Positions 1-6,359 of a DNA stretch of 13,626 nt are shown piece after piece; the first letter of the stretch is position 1; each line of letters starts with the position of its first letter. Under the pieces are notes generated by a model. It searched no databases. It was not told the origin of the DNA and saw only the letters and a list, made by a program, of their open reading frames with translations. Source of the DNA: an uncultured Lachnospiraceae bacterium (lineage in GTDB: Bacteria; Bacillota; Clostridia; Lachnospirales; Lachnospiraceae); assembly GCA_910585905.1 (NCBI GenBank), contig CAJUID010000053.1:1-13626 (forward strand), given 5' to 3'. The position numbers were made by a program, and so were the translations under genes.

Positions 1-1
1 A

Positions 2-27
2 AGGGCACAGACTTCGCTTGTGCCCTA
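2..27. terminator. Hairpin at window edge, probable intrinsic terminator
   Basis: Arms AGGGCACA (2-9) and TGTGCCCT (20-27) pair around a 10-base loop. On the minus strand the 3' arm is followed by at least one more base before the window edge, so the expected U-tract cannot be seen. The related copy at 94-106 does run into a six-T tract on the minus strand, which supports a terminator origin. The gene it serves is not visible. Confidence 0.45.
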
Positions 28-28
28 G

Positions 29-50
29 CAAAAATGCTAAAGCATTTTTG
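29..50. terminator. A/T-flanked perfect hairpin
   Basis: The arms CAAAAATGC (29-37) and GCATTTTTG (42-50) are perfect complements around the loop TAAA. The T-run inside the 3' arm could support weak termination in either direction. It lies between the exonuclease gene and the edge hairpin, with no gene nearby that clearly needs it. It could instead be a subterminal palindrome of a degraded mobile element. Confidence 0.35.
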
Positions 51-108
51 TTGGTACACCACTATACAGCAAGCTATTTTCTATTTCATAAAAAAGGGCA
101 CAGACTAC

Positions 109-148
109 AAGGGGATTAGGAGAATTTAATTATTCTCCTAATCCCCTT
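109..148. terminator. Terminator overlapping the 3' end of the exonuclease gene
   Basis: A 16-bp perfect stem pairs 109-124 with 133-148 around the 8-base loop TTTAATTA. The TAG stop codon of the minus-strand exonuclease gene (138-140) lies within the arm, so the last codons form half the hairpin. The 3' side on the minus strand has only a short T-run (CCCCTTGTAG); on the plus strand it reads CCCCTTTTGG. Strong structure, modest U-tract. Confidence 0.7.
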
Positions 149-803
149 TTGGTATGCTAGAAAGAGAAGCAAAAAACTCTGGGCACATTTCTAACAATGT
201 ATTATTCCCCTCCGGCCGGAACAGATCCAGCACCGGTTTCATTACCTTTTCAAATTCTTCCGGCCTCTTAGAAAGCCTGAGAATCTCCGCGGTGTTAACA
301 GCATCCGATAAAGCAGTATGTTCTGCCCCAGTAAATTCATAGTCGGCGGCTGACACAGCTTGCTTTAACTTAATTTTTTTTTCAATTCCCAAAAGATTAC
401 TGTACTCTTCCTGAAAATCATTCCAGTTTGTCTCCATTTTATGAATAATCCTGCCGCGATATTGCTTAAACTCCGCCTCATTCTGAAATTGCCTGATATC
501 TGACATACTCCATGAATAGAATTGCGTCTTTTCCCTCCCAATCCATTTTGCAAAATCGTCCATTACCTCGGCAAATTTGGGTGCGCCTTTCAATTTTTCA
601 TCTGTAATACCAGTCAATTGTATAATTCGTTCATCCATCCTCCCAAAATCTGGTGATACATATGTCTGATACGTATCAATCACCTCAAACTTCTCATTCA
701 TCCTGACAGCCCCTATCTCAATCAGCTCGCTAGACAATTTCAGCGTGTCACGATATTGTTTTACTATTTTATTCATTTCCAAATCAATCACAATATGTTT
801 CAA
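138..803 (-). CDS. DEDDh-type 3'-5' exonuclease domain protein (KapD-like)
   Basis: This is a single-domain exonuclease of the RNase T/DnaQ superfamily, expected to release nucleotides from 3' ends of RNA or DNA with two metal ions in the cytoplasm. I choose a TTG start at 803 because GGAGGGG (813-819) lies 9 bases before it and the protein then begins MKHIVIDLEMN, a usual start for this family; it gives 221 residues. An ATG at 821 or 896 would add an N-terminal extension with no ribosome-binding site. Motif I is D7-x-E9. Motif III is EHTALSDA, giving the H and D of the h subtype. Motif II is the less usual SWSMSDIRQF, which still supplies an aspartate. The family resembles the sporulation-associated KapD and the Eri-type exonucleases. 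The substrate is not predictable. It is monocistronic and divergent from veg. Confidence 0.85.
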   Translation of the reverse strand: MKHIVIDLEMNKIVKQYRDTLKLSSELIEIGAVRMNEKFEVIDTYQTYVSPDFGRMDERIIQLTGITDEKLKGAPKFAEVMDDFAKWIGREKTQFYSWSMSDIRQFQNEAEFKQYRGRIIHKMETNWNDFQEEYSNLLGIEKKIKLKQAVSAADYEFTGAEHTALSDAVNTAEILRLSKRPEEFEKVMKPVLDLFRPEGNNTLLEMCPEFFASLSSIPKGD

Positions 804-1143
804 GACAGCACTCCCCTCCATCGTTCTAATAATTTCATTTACTGCATTCCACAGCCAAACAGCAGAGCGAACCTTATGTCCGCCTCTAAAGCACATGTCT
901 ATTTCAAAATATGGTTGTAATTCTTCTTATTTACCCCAATATATAGTGTATTTTGCTCTTTTGTCCTTTTTTTATTAAAAATGCACGAAATCTTTTTTGT
1001 AAATTTGTGATAAATTCCGCACCACAAACGCAAATTTTACTTGCAAACATGATTTATCATAAATATTGCATATTTTTTACAATATTTCCACCTTATTTTT
1101 GTCTATTTTTTACACCATTTTTTCCACAAAAACCGTAGCACAA
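804..1143. other. AT-rich divergent intergenic region with phased T-tracts
   Basis: No credible gene lies here; the short frames in it are low-complexity. A series of T-runs (1073-1078, 1085-1087, 1096-1100, 1106-1111, 1118-1123) is spaced about 10-12 bases centre to centre, close to the helical repeat, and TATTTTTTAC occurs exactly at 1071-1080 and 1104-1113. TGATAAAT (1009-1016) and ATTTATCA (1052-1059) form an inverted repeat. The exonuclease promoter must lie in this region on the minus strand. The best I find is AGGACA-N18-TATATT ending near 935, which is weak. Confidence 0.5.
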
Positions 1144-1172
1144 TTGACGAATTTGTTCAAAAATGCTAAAAT
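1144..1172 (+). promoter_or_regulatory. SigA-type extended -10 promoter of veg
   Basis: TTGACG (1144-1149), a 17-base spacer and TAAAAT (1167-1172) match the SigA consensus at 5/6 in each box. The TG one base before the -10 (TGCTAAAAT) is an extended -10 element. Transcription would begin near 1179, about 40 bases before the veg start. The T-tracts upstream could act as UP-element or curved DNA. Confidence 0.8.
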
Positions 1173-1219
1173 GGCAAAATAAGGGACAGGATATATCAGT
1201 AGAAAGGCAAAGGTGACAT

Positions 1220-1459
1220 ATGAGTCAATCGGATATTATGAAGGTAAAATCGTCAGTAGATAAAAACATCGGCAGTAAAGTCAAGATCCGCGCAAACCGT
1301 GGAAGGCACAAAATCGATGTTGCAGAAGGCATTATCAGTGAGACTTACCCAAGTATCTTTCTCGTTGAGGTGATAAATAAAATTGATGATACCACACAAA
1401 AAATTTCATTTAGTTATACTGATGTACTAACAAAGGATGTACAAATGCAATTAATCTAA
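1220..1459 (+). CDS. veg: Veg family protein
   Basis: This small protein (79 residues) is of the Veg family, known in Bacillus subtilis as a highly expressed vegetative protein that stimulates biofilm formation; its biochemical activity is unresolved. The family's usual length is about 80-90 residues. The sequence has the expected opening helix (DIMKVKSSVDKNIGSKVKIRA), a basic Arg/Lys-rich stretch (RANRGRHKIDVAEG) and a beta-rich C-terminal half (YPSIFLVEV, ISFSYTDVLT), suggesting an SH3-like fold able to bind nucleic acid. The start is set by AAAGGTGA (1209-1216) just before ATG 1220. It stands alone, with its own extended -10 promoter and terminator. The strong promoter fits the high expression known for this family. 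Confidence 0.93.
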   Translation: MSQSDIMKVKSSVDKNIGSKVKIRANRGRHKIDVAEGIISETYPSIFLVEVINKIDDTTQKISFSYTDVLTKDVQMQLI

Positions 1460-1502
1460 TTCAGATCATATAACATACAGTAAGAATGATACCTATAGAG
1501 CT

Positions 1503-1533
1503 AAAAGGGGAACGTTGGCACGTTCCCCTTTTT
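1503..1533. terminator. Bidirectional intrinsic terminator between veg and the CheA-like gene
   Basis: GGGGAACGT (1507-1515) pairs with ACGTTCCCC (1520-1528) around the loop TGGC. A-runs on one side (1503-1506) and T-runs on the other (1529-1533) mean a U-tract follows the stem on both strands. It closes veg on the plus strand and the signalling operon on the minus strand. Confidence 0.9.
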
Positions 1534-1570
1534 CTATCTGGAAAGCCCTTCTAAATATCACACTGCCTGT

Positions 1571-2986
1571 CTAAAATTTCATTGTGATTGTTGTACCCAA
1601 TCCCTTTTTGCTGCTAATCTTCAGCTTTCCTCCCATATCTGATACATTATGGCTTATAACATCCATGCCTACGCCTCTTCCAGAGTATTCATTCGCTACT
1701 TCAGTAGTTGTCAGCCCGCTAACCAACATCAAACCATATATCTCCCGCTCTGAATACTTTTCTGCAGGTTTCGTAAGCAAATTCTTTTCCTGTGCCGCTT
1801 TTAATATTTTTTCTGTATCAATTCCACAACCATCATCCTTGACCGATATCCTAATACGCCCATTCTCAGTTGAAAAACGAAGCTTAATCAATCCCATAGG
1901 CGACTTGCCAAGGCGTTCTCTCGTCTCACTATCTTCTATGCCATGGTCAATCGCATTTCGGATAATGTGTATCAACGCACTTGAAATTTTCTCGCGCAGC
2001 TCACTTCCAATCGGAATCTCCTGTCCTTTCACCGATAGTTTTACCGGCTTATGAAGCTTCTCTGACATCTCGTCCACAACAATTTCCATCTTTTTTGCAA
2101 CTGGTACAAAATCCGTAGTAACTAACTCCTTCTTGACCATTTCCATATCTTTGTAAATTTCCTGTAGACGCTCCAACTGTTTTCTGGTAAATGTACCACT
2201 CTCGCCACTGCCAAGTTCATATTCCAGATTATCAATAACCCGAAGCAGATTCCTTACTGACTGACCAATAATCTGCCGCTCAGCATCTGAGAGCATATAT
2301 TTCTTCTTTTTCGATTTTATATTTTCATCGCTATCTTTCTTTTTTGTTTCACTCTTCTTAGGTTCCATCTTTTCTTTTTCAAGTGGAGCAAGCTCTTTAT
2401 CCTCGTATATTTCTTGTCCCTGACTCTTTATATCCTGTACTGCTGCCTTCTCTGTCTCTGGCGCCTTATCTTTTTTCTTCTTCTTTTCTTTACTTTCAGC
2501 AGCCTCTTCATCAGTGGCACTTGCGATATAATAAATCTGTCGTTTCGGCTTTGATATATTTTTTTTATACTCCTCTGCTTCTTTTTCCGACATCCCGGCT
2601 GTTATCTCAGAGGTAAATAACTTAATTTCCTTTTCCAACTCCTCTGCTGCTCCATCCGGCTTTTTGTCCTCCGCAAGCTTATCCGTCTCCTGTTCAAAAA
2701 AATCAAGGTATCCGGTTATCAGTTTGTTAAAACGCTCAACCTGTGTAACCTTTTTATCTCCGCCACGGAAACAATACAATAAACTCTCCATCACACTACT
2801 TAATTCCGACATATTTTCATAAAGCATCATTGTAGAATCTGCTTTTAATGTATGCACACCACGAAAAATCTCCTGTATGATTTCCTGGTCATACGAATCA
2901 CTACCCTTTACTCCAAGCAGACTTTTCCGCATGCCCCGCAGTATCTCGCTGCTCTCGTCACAAAACATTTCTGTCATAGAATCCAA
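1571..2986 (-). CDS. CheA-like Hpt/histidine kinase lacking the CheW-docking domain
   Basis: A cytoplasmic phosphotransfer protein of 471 residues. I choose TTG 2986 because a consensus site AAGGAGGTG (2994-3002) lies 7 bases upstream; ATG 3010 would overlap that site. The N-terminus is a histidine phosphotransfer (P1/Hpt) domain with motif HTLKADS (His45). Residues about 105-230 are a charged, Lys/Glu-rich disordered linker. Residues about 230-290 are two helices like the CheA P3 dimerisation domain. The CheA P4 ATPase follows: N-box IIRNAIDHGIE (about 341-351), DDGCGID (384-390) and GRGVGMD (436-442). The protein ends at TTITMKF, where the CheW-like P5 domain of CheA would begin, and it has no recognisable P2 docking domain. 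Chemoreceptor coupling by CheW is therefore unlikely. It lies about 90 bases after the HD-GYP regulator gene, its probable phosphotransfer partner. Confidence 0.85.
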   Translation of the reverse strand: MDSMTEMFCDESSEILRGMRKSLLGVKGSDSYDQEIIQEIFRGVHTLKADSTMMLYENMSELSSVMESLLYCFRGGDKKVTQVERFNKLITGYLDFFEQETDKLAEDKKPDGAAEELEKEIKLFTSEITAGMSEKEAEEYKKNISKPKRQIYYIASATDEEAAESKEKKKKKDKAPETEKAAVQDIKSQGQEIYEDKELAPLEKEKMEPKKSETKKKDSDENIKSKKKKYMLSDAERQIIGQSVRNLLRVIDNLEYELGSGESGTFTRKQLERLQEIYKDMEMVKKELVTTDFVPVAKKMEIVVDEMSEKLHKPVKLSVKGQEIPIGSELREKISSALIHIIRNAIDHGIEDSETRERLGKSPMGLIKLRFSTENGRIRISVKDDGCGIDTEKILKAAQEKNLLTKPAEKYSEREIYGLMLVSGLTTTEVANEYSGRGVGMDVISHNVSDMGGKLKISSKKGLGTTITMKF

Positions 2987-2993
2987 TGCGACG

Positions 2994-3002
2994 CACCTCC
3001 TT
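2994..3002 (-). promoter_or_regulatory. Strong ribosome-binding site fixing a TTG start
   Basis: AAGGAGGTG on the minus strand is fully complementary to the 16S 3' end and lies 7 bases before TTG 2986 (9 bases counted from the GGAGG core). The ATG codons at 3010 and 2977 are badly placed relative to it, the first overlapping it. Confidence 0.8.
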
Positions 3003-3078
3003 ATACACATCCTAAATACCTATTTCAAAGTCGACGCCTGAAATATGCTGCGGCCATCGGAACTGCCGCGTCTATTCT

Positions 3079-4197
3079 TTAACAATTATTTTCACACTTA
3101 AACTGCTTCTGTACCTTTTCAAACACTTCCATAATATCCGGGTCAAATTGCTGCCCATTCTCCCTGCGCATAATTTCCATACTTTCCTCAAGGCTGAAAG
3201 CCGGACGGTAACACCTTGCCCTATTTAGTACATCATAGCAGTCAATAATCTTTACAATCCTTGCCGCCAACGGAATCTCTTCACCTGACAGCCCTCTAGG
3301 ATATCCGCTCCCATCCCAGTTTTCATGATGGAAACGCGCAATATCAATTGCCATTTTCATAAAATCATTTTTAGAGCTCTGCTTATAAATCTCTTCCAAA
3401 TGCCTTGCCCCAAGCTCTGCGTGGGTTTTTAGTTCCTCCCACTCCTCCGGTGTCAATGGCTCCTCTTTAAACTGCACCGAATCATTAATCGCAATAAATC
3501 CCAAATCATGAAGCTGCGCTGCAAGCCCAATCTCGTCAACAAATGAAGAAGTAATTTGCTTATCAAACTTCGGCGAAAGCTGCAGGCTAAGTGCTAAAAG
3601 CCGGCTATTCGCACCAATCATAGGCAAATGGCTTCCTGATTCATCCCCTTTTGCTTCCACCAGATTCGCCAAGGCTCGCAAAATATTTTTCTGCTCCTCT
3701 GCTACCATTCGTATCTGGTCATTCACCATCTTATGAAGACGGCGGTTATATGACTCTAACTCCCGCTTCATCTGATAAATTTTCAAATGAGTGGACAAAC
3801 GGACAGAAACTTCCTCTTTTTCAAACGGCTTTGCAATATAGTCAACCGCCCCTAAACGAAATCCCCTAACCTTGTCTTCCATCGAATCTAGCGCAGAAAT
3901 GAAGATTACCGGAATATCCCTTGTCCTTATATCACCTTTTAACATTTGGCAATAATCAAACCCTGTAATATCCGGCATGGAAATATCAAGTAATATAAGA
4001 TTTGGCATCTTTTTCTCAACAGCTTCCTGCGCTTGTTTTACACTTGGCACTGGCCTTGGTGTATAGCCTAAATCTTTAATCATTTCTGATAAAATCATTA
4101 GATTCGCCGGTACATCATCTACAATCAAAATATTTGGACGTTCGTTTTCTACTGTGCTTTTCAATCTGCCATCATCTCCATTCCCTGTCGAAGACAA
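3079..4197 (-). CDS. Response regulator with HD-GYP output domain
   Basis: A 372-residue receiver/HD-GYP protein, a class that usually hydrolyses cyclic di-GMP when phosphorylated. The receiver has acidic D27-D28, phosphoacceptor D71 (ILLDISMPD), switch residue S101 and K123-P124. A coiled helix (about 135-178) leads to the HD-GYP domain: H190, HD at 230-231, H259, and the hallmark HHENWDGSGYP at 290-300 with RGLSGEEIP after it. The usual HDxGK lysine is phenylalanine here (HDLGF), a change in the catalytic region. Start is uncertain: TTG 4197 has AGAAGG only 3 bases upstream, and TTG 4164 has GGAG 11 bases upstream. The gene follows the kinase gene by 8 bases, so the two are translated from one message and the kinase is the likely phosphodonor. 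The protein is cytoplasmic. Confidence 0.92.
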   Translation of the reverse strand: MSSTGNGDDGRLKSTVENERPNILIVDDVPANLMILSEMIKDLGYTPRPVPSVKQAQEAVEKKMPNLILLDISMPDITGFDYCQMLKGDIRTRDIPVIFISALDSMEDKVRGFRLGAVDYIAKPFEKEEVSVRLSTHLKIYQMKRELESYNRRLHKMVNDQIRMVAEEQKNILRALANLVEAKGDESGSHLPMIGANSRLLALSLQLSPKFDKQITSSFVDEIGLAAQLHDLGFIAINDSVQFKEEPLTPEEWEELKTHAELGARHLEEIYKQSSKNDFMKMAIDIARFHHENWDGSGYPRGLSGEEIPLAARIVKIIDCYDVLNRARCYRPAFSLEESMEIMRRENGQQFDPDIMEVFEKVQKQFKCENNC

Positions 4198-4205
4198 AAG
4201 CCTTC

Positions 4206-5729
4206 TTATTTCCCTCCTTCTTGCATAACATCATTACCAATCTTCTGAATCGCCTCTTCTAGCACCTTGTACTCCTGAATGGCAAGTTCATGGTTCCCTC
4301 TGCGCAATGTCATCTGTAAACGGAACGCCTTGCGTTTTAAATTCGCAACATCCTCTGCAACCAACTGTTTTATGTTCTCTGCAAATGTGTCTGCCTTATC
4401 CCAGTTTTCCATTTCAATACAAAGCACCAATCTCTCCATATTTGATTCTATTGCTTTTCTATTTTCGTCAGAACCAAGGCGGAAAATTTCACTGATATCC
4501 TCGTCATCATCTTCTGCAGCCGCCCCAACCTGGAACGAATATGTACCAACTTCAACTGGGACCGCTTCCTCTTCTTCCTGCTGGACTTTCTTGACACGCA
4601 CAGAGAAAGAGAAGGTACTTCCCTTGCCTTTTTCGCTCTCCACATTTACATCCCCGCCCATCATCCGTACCAGATTCTTTACAATGCTAAGCCCAAGACC
4701 AGTACCGCCAAACCTTCTAGTAATAGAGGCGTCAACCTGTGAAAAACTCTTAAAAAGTTTATCCTTATCATCTTCTGAAATTCCAATCCCAGAATCTATA
4801 ACCATAAAAAACAGTTCCATTTCTTCTGGAAAATCCATACTTTTGATGACTTTAATTACAATTTGCCCAACAGAAGTAAACTTAACTGCATTTGACAATA
4901 GATTATTCAGTATCTGCGTTAGCCTTAGCTCATCACTGATCAGTTTGTCCGGAATGTCCTCCGCCACATTACAAACTAACTTTAGTCCTTTAGCTTCAAC
5001 TGTCGGCTGATTTGTTTTTATAAACTTATCCATCATCTGATGAAAACTAAATTCCCTGTTTTCGATCGTAAATTTATTTGCCTGAAGTTTTGAAAAGTCA
5101 AGAATATTATTAATAATCTCTATCATATTCTTGCAGCAATGGTCAATTAGTTCCACCGTTTCTCTCTGCGAATCAGAAAGCTCTGTCTCTAACAGATTTT
5201 GCGCAAGCCCCATCACGCCATTTACGGGCGTCCGAAGCTCATGTGTTACATTTGCGACCATCTCATTGCGTTCTTTGTTTACTTCCTCAATCTCTTCCTT
5301 CGCACATGCAAGTTTCCGCTCGGCATCTACCTTCTTAATAATATTAAATGCACGGCATACACCATATCTTCCTGTATCCTCCGACAACATGGCTATGCGC
5401 AGTTCCACTGGAAAACATGTCTGGTTTTTGCGATATATTGTCGTTTCAAAACTCTGCTCAAACATCCCATCCTTAAAAATCAGACGGTCATCATACACCT
5501 TTATGCAGGTACGGAAAATATCCTGCAGCCAGATTTCCTCCGAACGGTCAAATCCTAGCTGCTCATACACACTAGAATTACATTCCTTGACCAAGCCGGT
5601 ACTCGAAAAATAGAAAATCATATCTTTGCTTTCTTTAAAAAGATATTCATAACGTTTCCATTCCTGCAAACTGCTGCTAACATCCTGTGAGATAACATCA
5701 CCCCCTAAAAAGAGATTATGCCTGGGCAC
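4206..5729 (-). CDS. Cytoplasmic PAS-domain sensor histidine kinase
   Basis: An autophosphorylating sensor kinase with no membrane segment. Counting from GTG 5729 (507 residues), a PAS domain spans about 25-135 and a short coiled coil about 135-160. The HisKA dimerisation domain has H-box VTHELRTPVNG (His163). The HATPase_c domain has an N-box near 276-284 (ILNNLLSNA), DSGIGI from 312 and GGTGLGL from 341. After an acidic linker (EEEEA, EDDDED), about 95 residues form a helical C-terminal domain resembling an Hpt fold but with no phosphorylatable HxxKG histidine. There is no receiver domain, although the H-box is of the type usual in hybrid kinases. The start is unclear: GTG 5729 overlaps the SEC-C gene by 14 bases and has AAAGGTG upstream; TTG 5786 and TTG 5669 are alternatives. 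The cognate regulator is encoded 8 bases downstream. Confidence 0.9.
   Translation of the reverse strand: MPRHNLFLGGDVISQDVSSSLQEWKRYEYLFKESKDMIFYFSSTGLVKECNSSVYEQLGFDRSEEIWLQDIFRTCIKVYDDRLIFKDGMFEQSFETTIYRKNQTCFPVELRIAMLSEDTGRYGVCRAFNIIKKVDAERKLACAKEEIEEVNKERNEMVANVTHELRTPVNGVMGLAQNLLETELSDSQRETVELIDHCCKNMIEIINNILDFSKLQANKFTIENREFSFHQMMDKFIKTNQPTVEAKGLKLVCNVAEDIPDKLISDELRLTQILNNLLSNAVKFTSVGQIVIKVIKSMDFPEEMELFFMVIDSGIGISEDDKDKLFKSFSQVDASITRRFGGTGLGLSIVKNLVRMMGGDVNVESEKGKGSTFSFSVRVKKVQQEEEEAVPVEVGTYSFQVGAAAEDDDEDISEIFRLGSDENRKAIESNMERLVLCIEMENWDKADTFAENIKQLVAEDVANLKRKAFRLQMTLRRGNHELAIQEYKVLEEAIQKIGNDVMQEGGK
5698..5706 (-). promoter_or_regulatory. Strong Shine-Dalgarno with no standard in-frame start behind it
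   Basis: AGGGGGTGA on the minus strand is one mismatch from the anti-Shine-Dalgarno complement and sits right after the SEC-C stop. The in-frame codon 7 bases after the GGGGG run is ATC (5693), not ATG, GTG or TTG. The nearby ATG (5698) is in another frame and reaches a stop after 26 codons. Confidence 0.6.
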
Positions 5730-6222
5730 CACAACACCTTTTATACTTCTTTCCGCTTCCACATGGACACGGATCATTTCTACCAATCTTTTTTTCTTTC
5801 ACGATTGTTCCAGATTTCTTCTGGTCTCGGTAAAGCTCTTTTCTCTTCTCCGCTGAGAGAAGTTTGTCCCATGCAGGTAGTTCATAGAGCCAGTCTGCTT
5901 TCGCTTCTACCATATTGTAATAAAGTTTCTCTAAATCTATATCCAGGGAAATCTGGGTATCCTCCGTCATATCCTCAATTGGATTAGGATTCTTCAGGCT
6001 GTCATTAATGCCATCCAAAAATCCTACCATATATTTTAATTCCATATTATACTTTTCAGCAAGTTCTTTTACTGTACCAGTAACTACATTAGACGGATTT
6101 TCCAGAAGCTCCTCATAGATAACCTTTTCCTCTTTGAAATATTTATCCCAGATTGCCTTTCCTGCTGGAGAATTAATCTCTACTCCATATGCATATTCTC
6201 TCCAATCCTGTAATAATCCCAT
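5716..6222 (-). CDS. SEC-C motif protein of unknown function
   Basis: A 168-residue protein ending in a SEC-C zinc-binding motif, CPCGSGKKYKRCCG, the Cys-x-Cys-x8-Cys-Cys pattern first seen at the SecA C-terminus, where it binds zinc and contacts SecB or ribosomes. The rest (about 1-140) is an acidic helical domain with WREYAYG near the start and MVGFLDGINDSL and KADWLYELPAWDKLL in the middle. I associate this arrangement with a conserved Lachnospiraceae protein family whose function is not established. ATG 6222 is chosen because GAGAGG lies 8 bases upstream; ATG 6270 would add a poorly supported extension. It is the first gene of the signalling operon, read from its own near-consensus promoter, and its end overlaps or abuts the PAS kinase gene. 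Whether it acts with the kinase is unknown. Confidence 0.85.
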   Translation of the reverse strand: MGLLQDWREYAYGVEINSPAGKAIWDKYFKEEKVIYEELLENPSNVVTGTVKELAEKYNMELKYMVGFLDGINDSLKNPNPIEDMTEDTQISLDIDLEKLYYNMVEAKADWLYELPAWDKLLSAEKRKELYRDQKKSGTIVKEKKIGRNDPCPCGSGKKYKRCCGAQA

Positions 6223-6330
6223 GTTTTCAACCTCTCTTTTCTTCGTAATCTTTGATACCCCAACACCCACTTTAATATATTATTCTGTTTTGCGTAACCA
6301 AATTAATCAGCGCAAACATAGCTATTAGTA

Positions 6331-6359
6331 ATTATAGCATCCTGCCTCATAATGGTCAA
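6331..6359 (-). promoter_or_regulatory. Near-consensus SigA promoter of the signalling operon
   Basis: On the minus strand, TTGACC (6359-6354), a 17-base spacer and TATAAT (6336-6331) match SigA at 5/6 and 6/6. TG precedes the -10 box by one base (TGCTATAAT). The -35 box overlaps the lrgB stop codon (6356-6358). Transcription would start near 6324, giving a leader of about 100 bases. Confidence 0.85.

Larger units (their letters stand above)
1..106. repeat. 13-base direct repeat bracketing two hairpins
   Basis: The sequence AAGGGCACAGACT occurs at 1-13 and again, exactly, at 94-106. At 1-27 it forms one arm of a complete hairpin. At 94-106 the partner arm is absent, so only a terminator-like 3' half with its T-tract (minus strand) remains. 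This suggests a partial duplication or an insertion scar. Confidence 0.5.

Noticed and set aside
1584..2054. A 156-codon plus-strand frame opposite the CheA-like ATPase domain
   Set aside because: Antisense shadow of the conserved N, G1 and G2 boxes, with no start signals.
3003..3078. A GC-rich gap with CGGC/GCCG complementarity between the HD-GYP and CheA-like genes, considered as a terminator
   Set aside because: The stem is only 4 bp and lacks a T-tract, so it gives no support for splitting the operon.
4279..5010. A 243-codon plus-strand open frame opposite the PAS kinase gene
   Set aside because: It is Ser/Thr-rich with no domain I recognise, and lies wholly antisense to conserved HisKA and HATPase motifs. 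It is a shadow frame.
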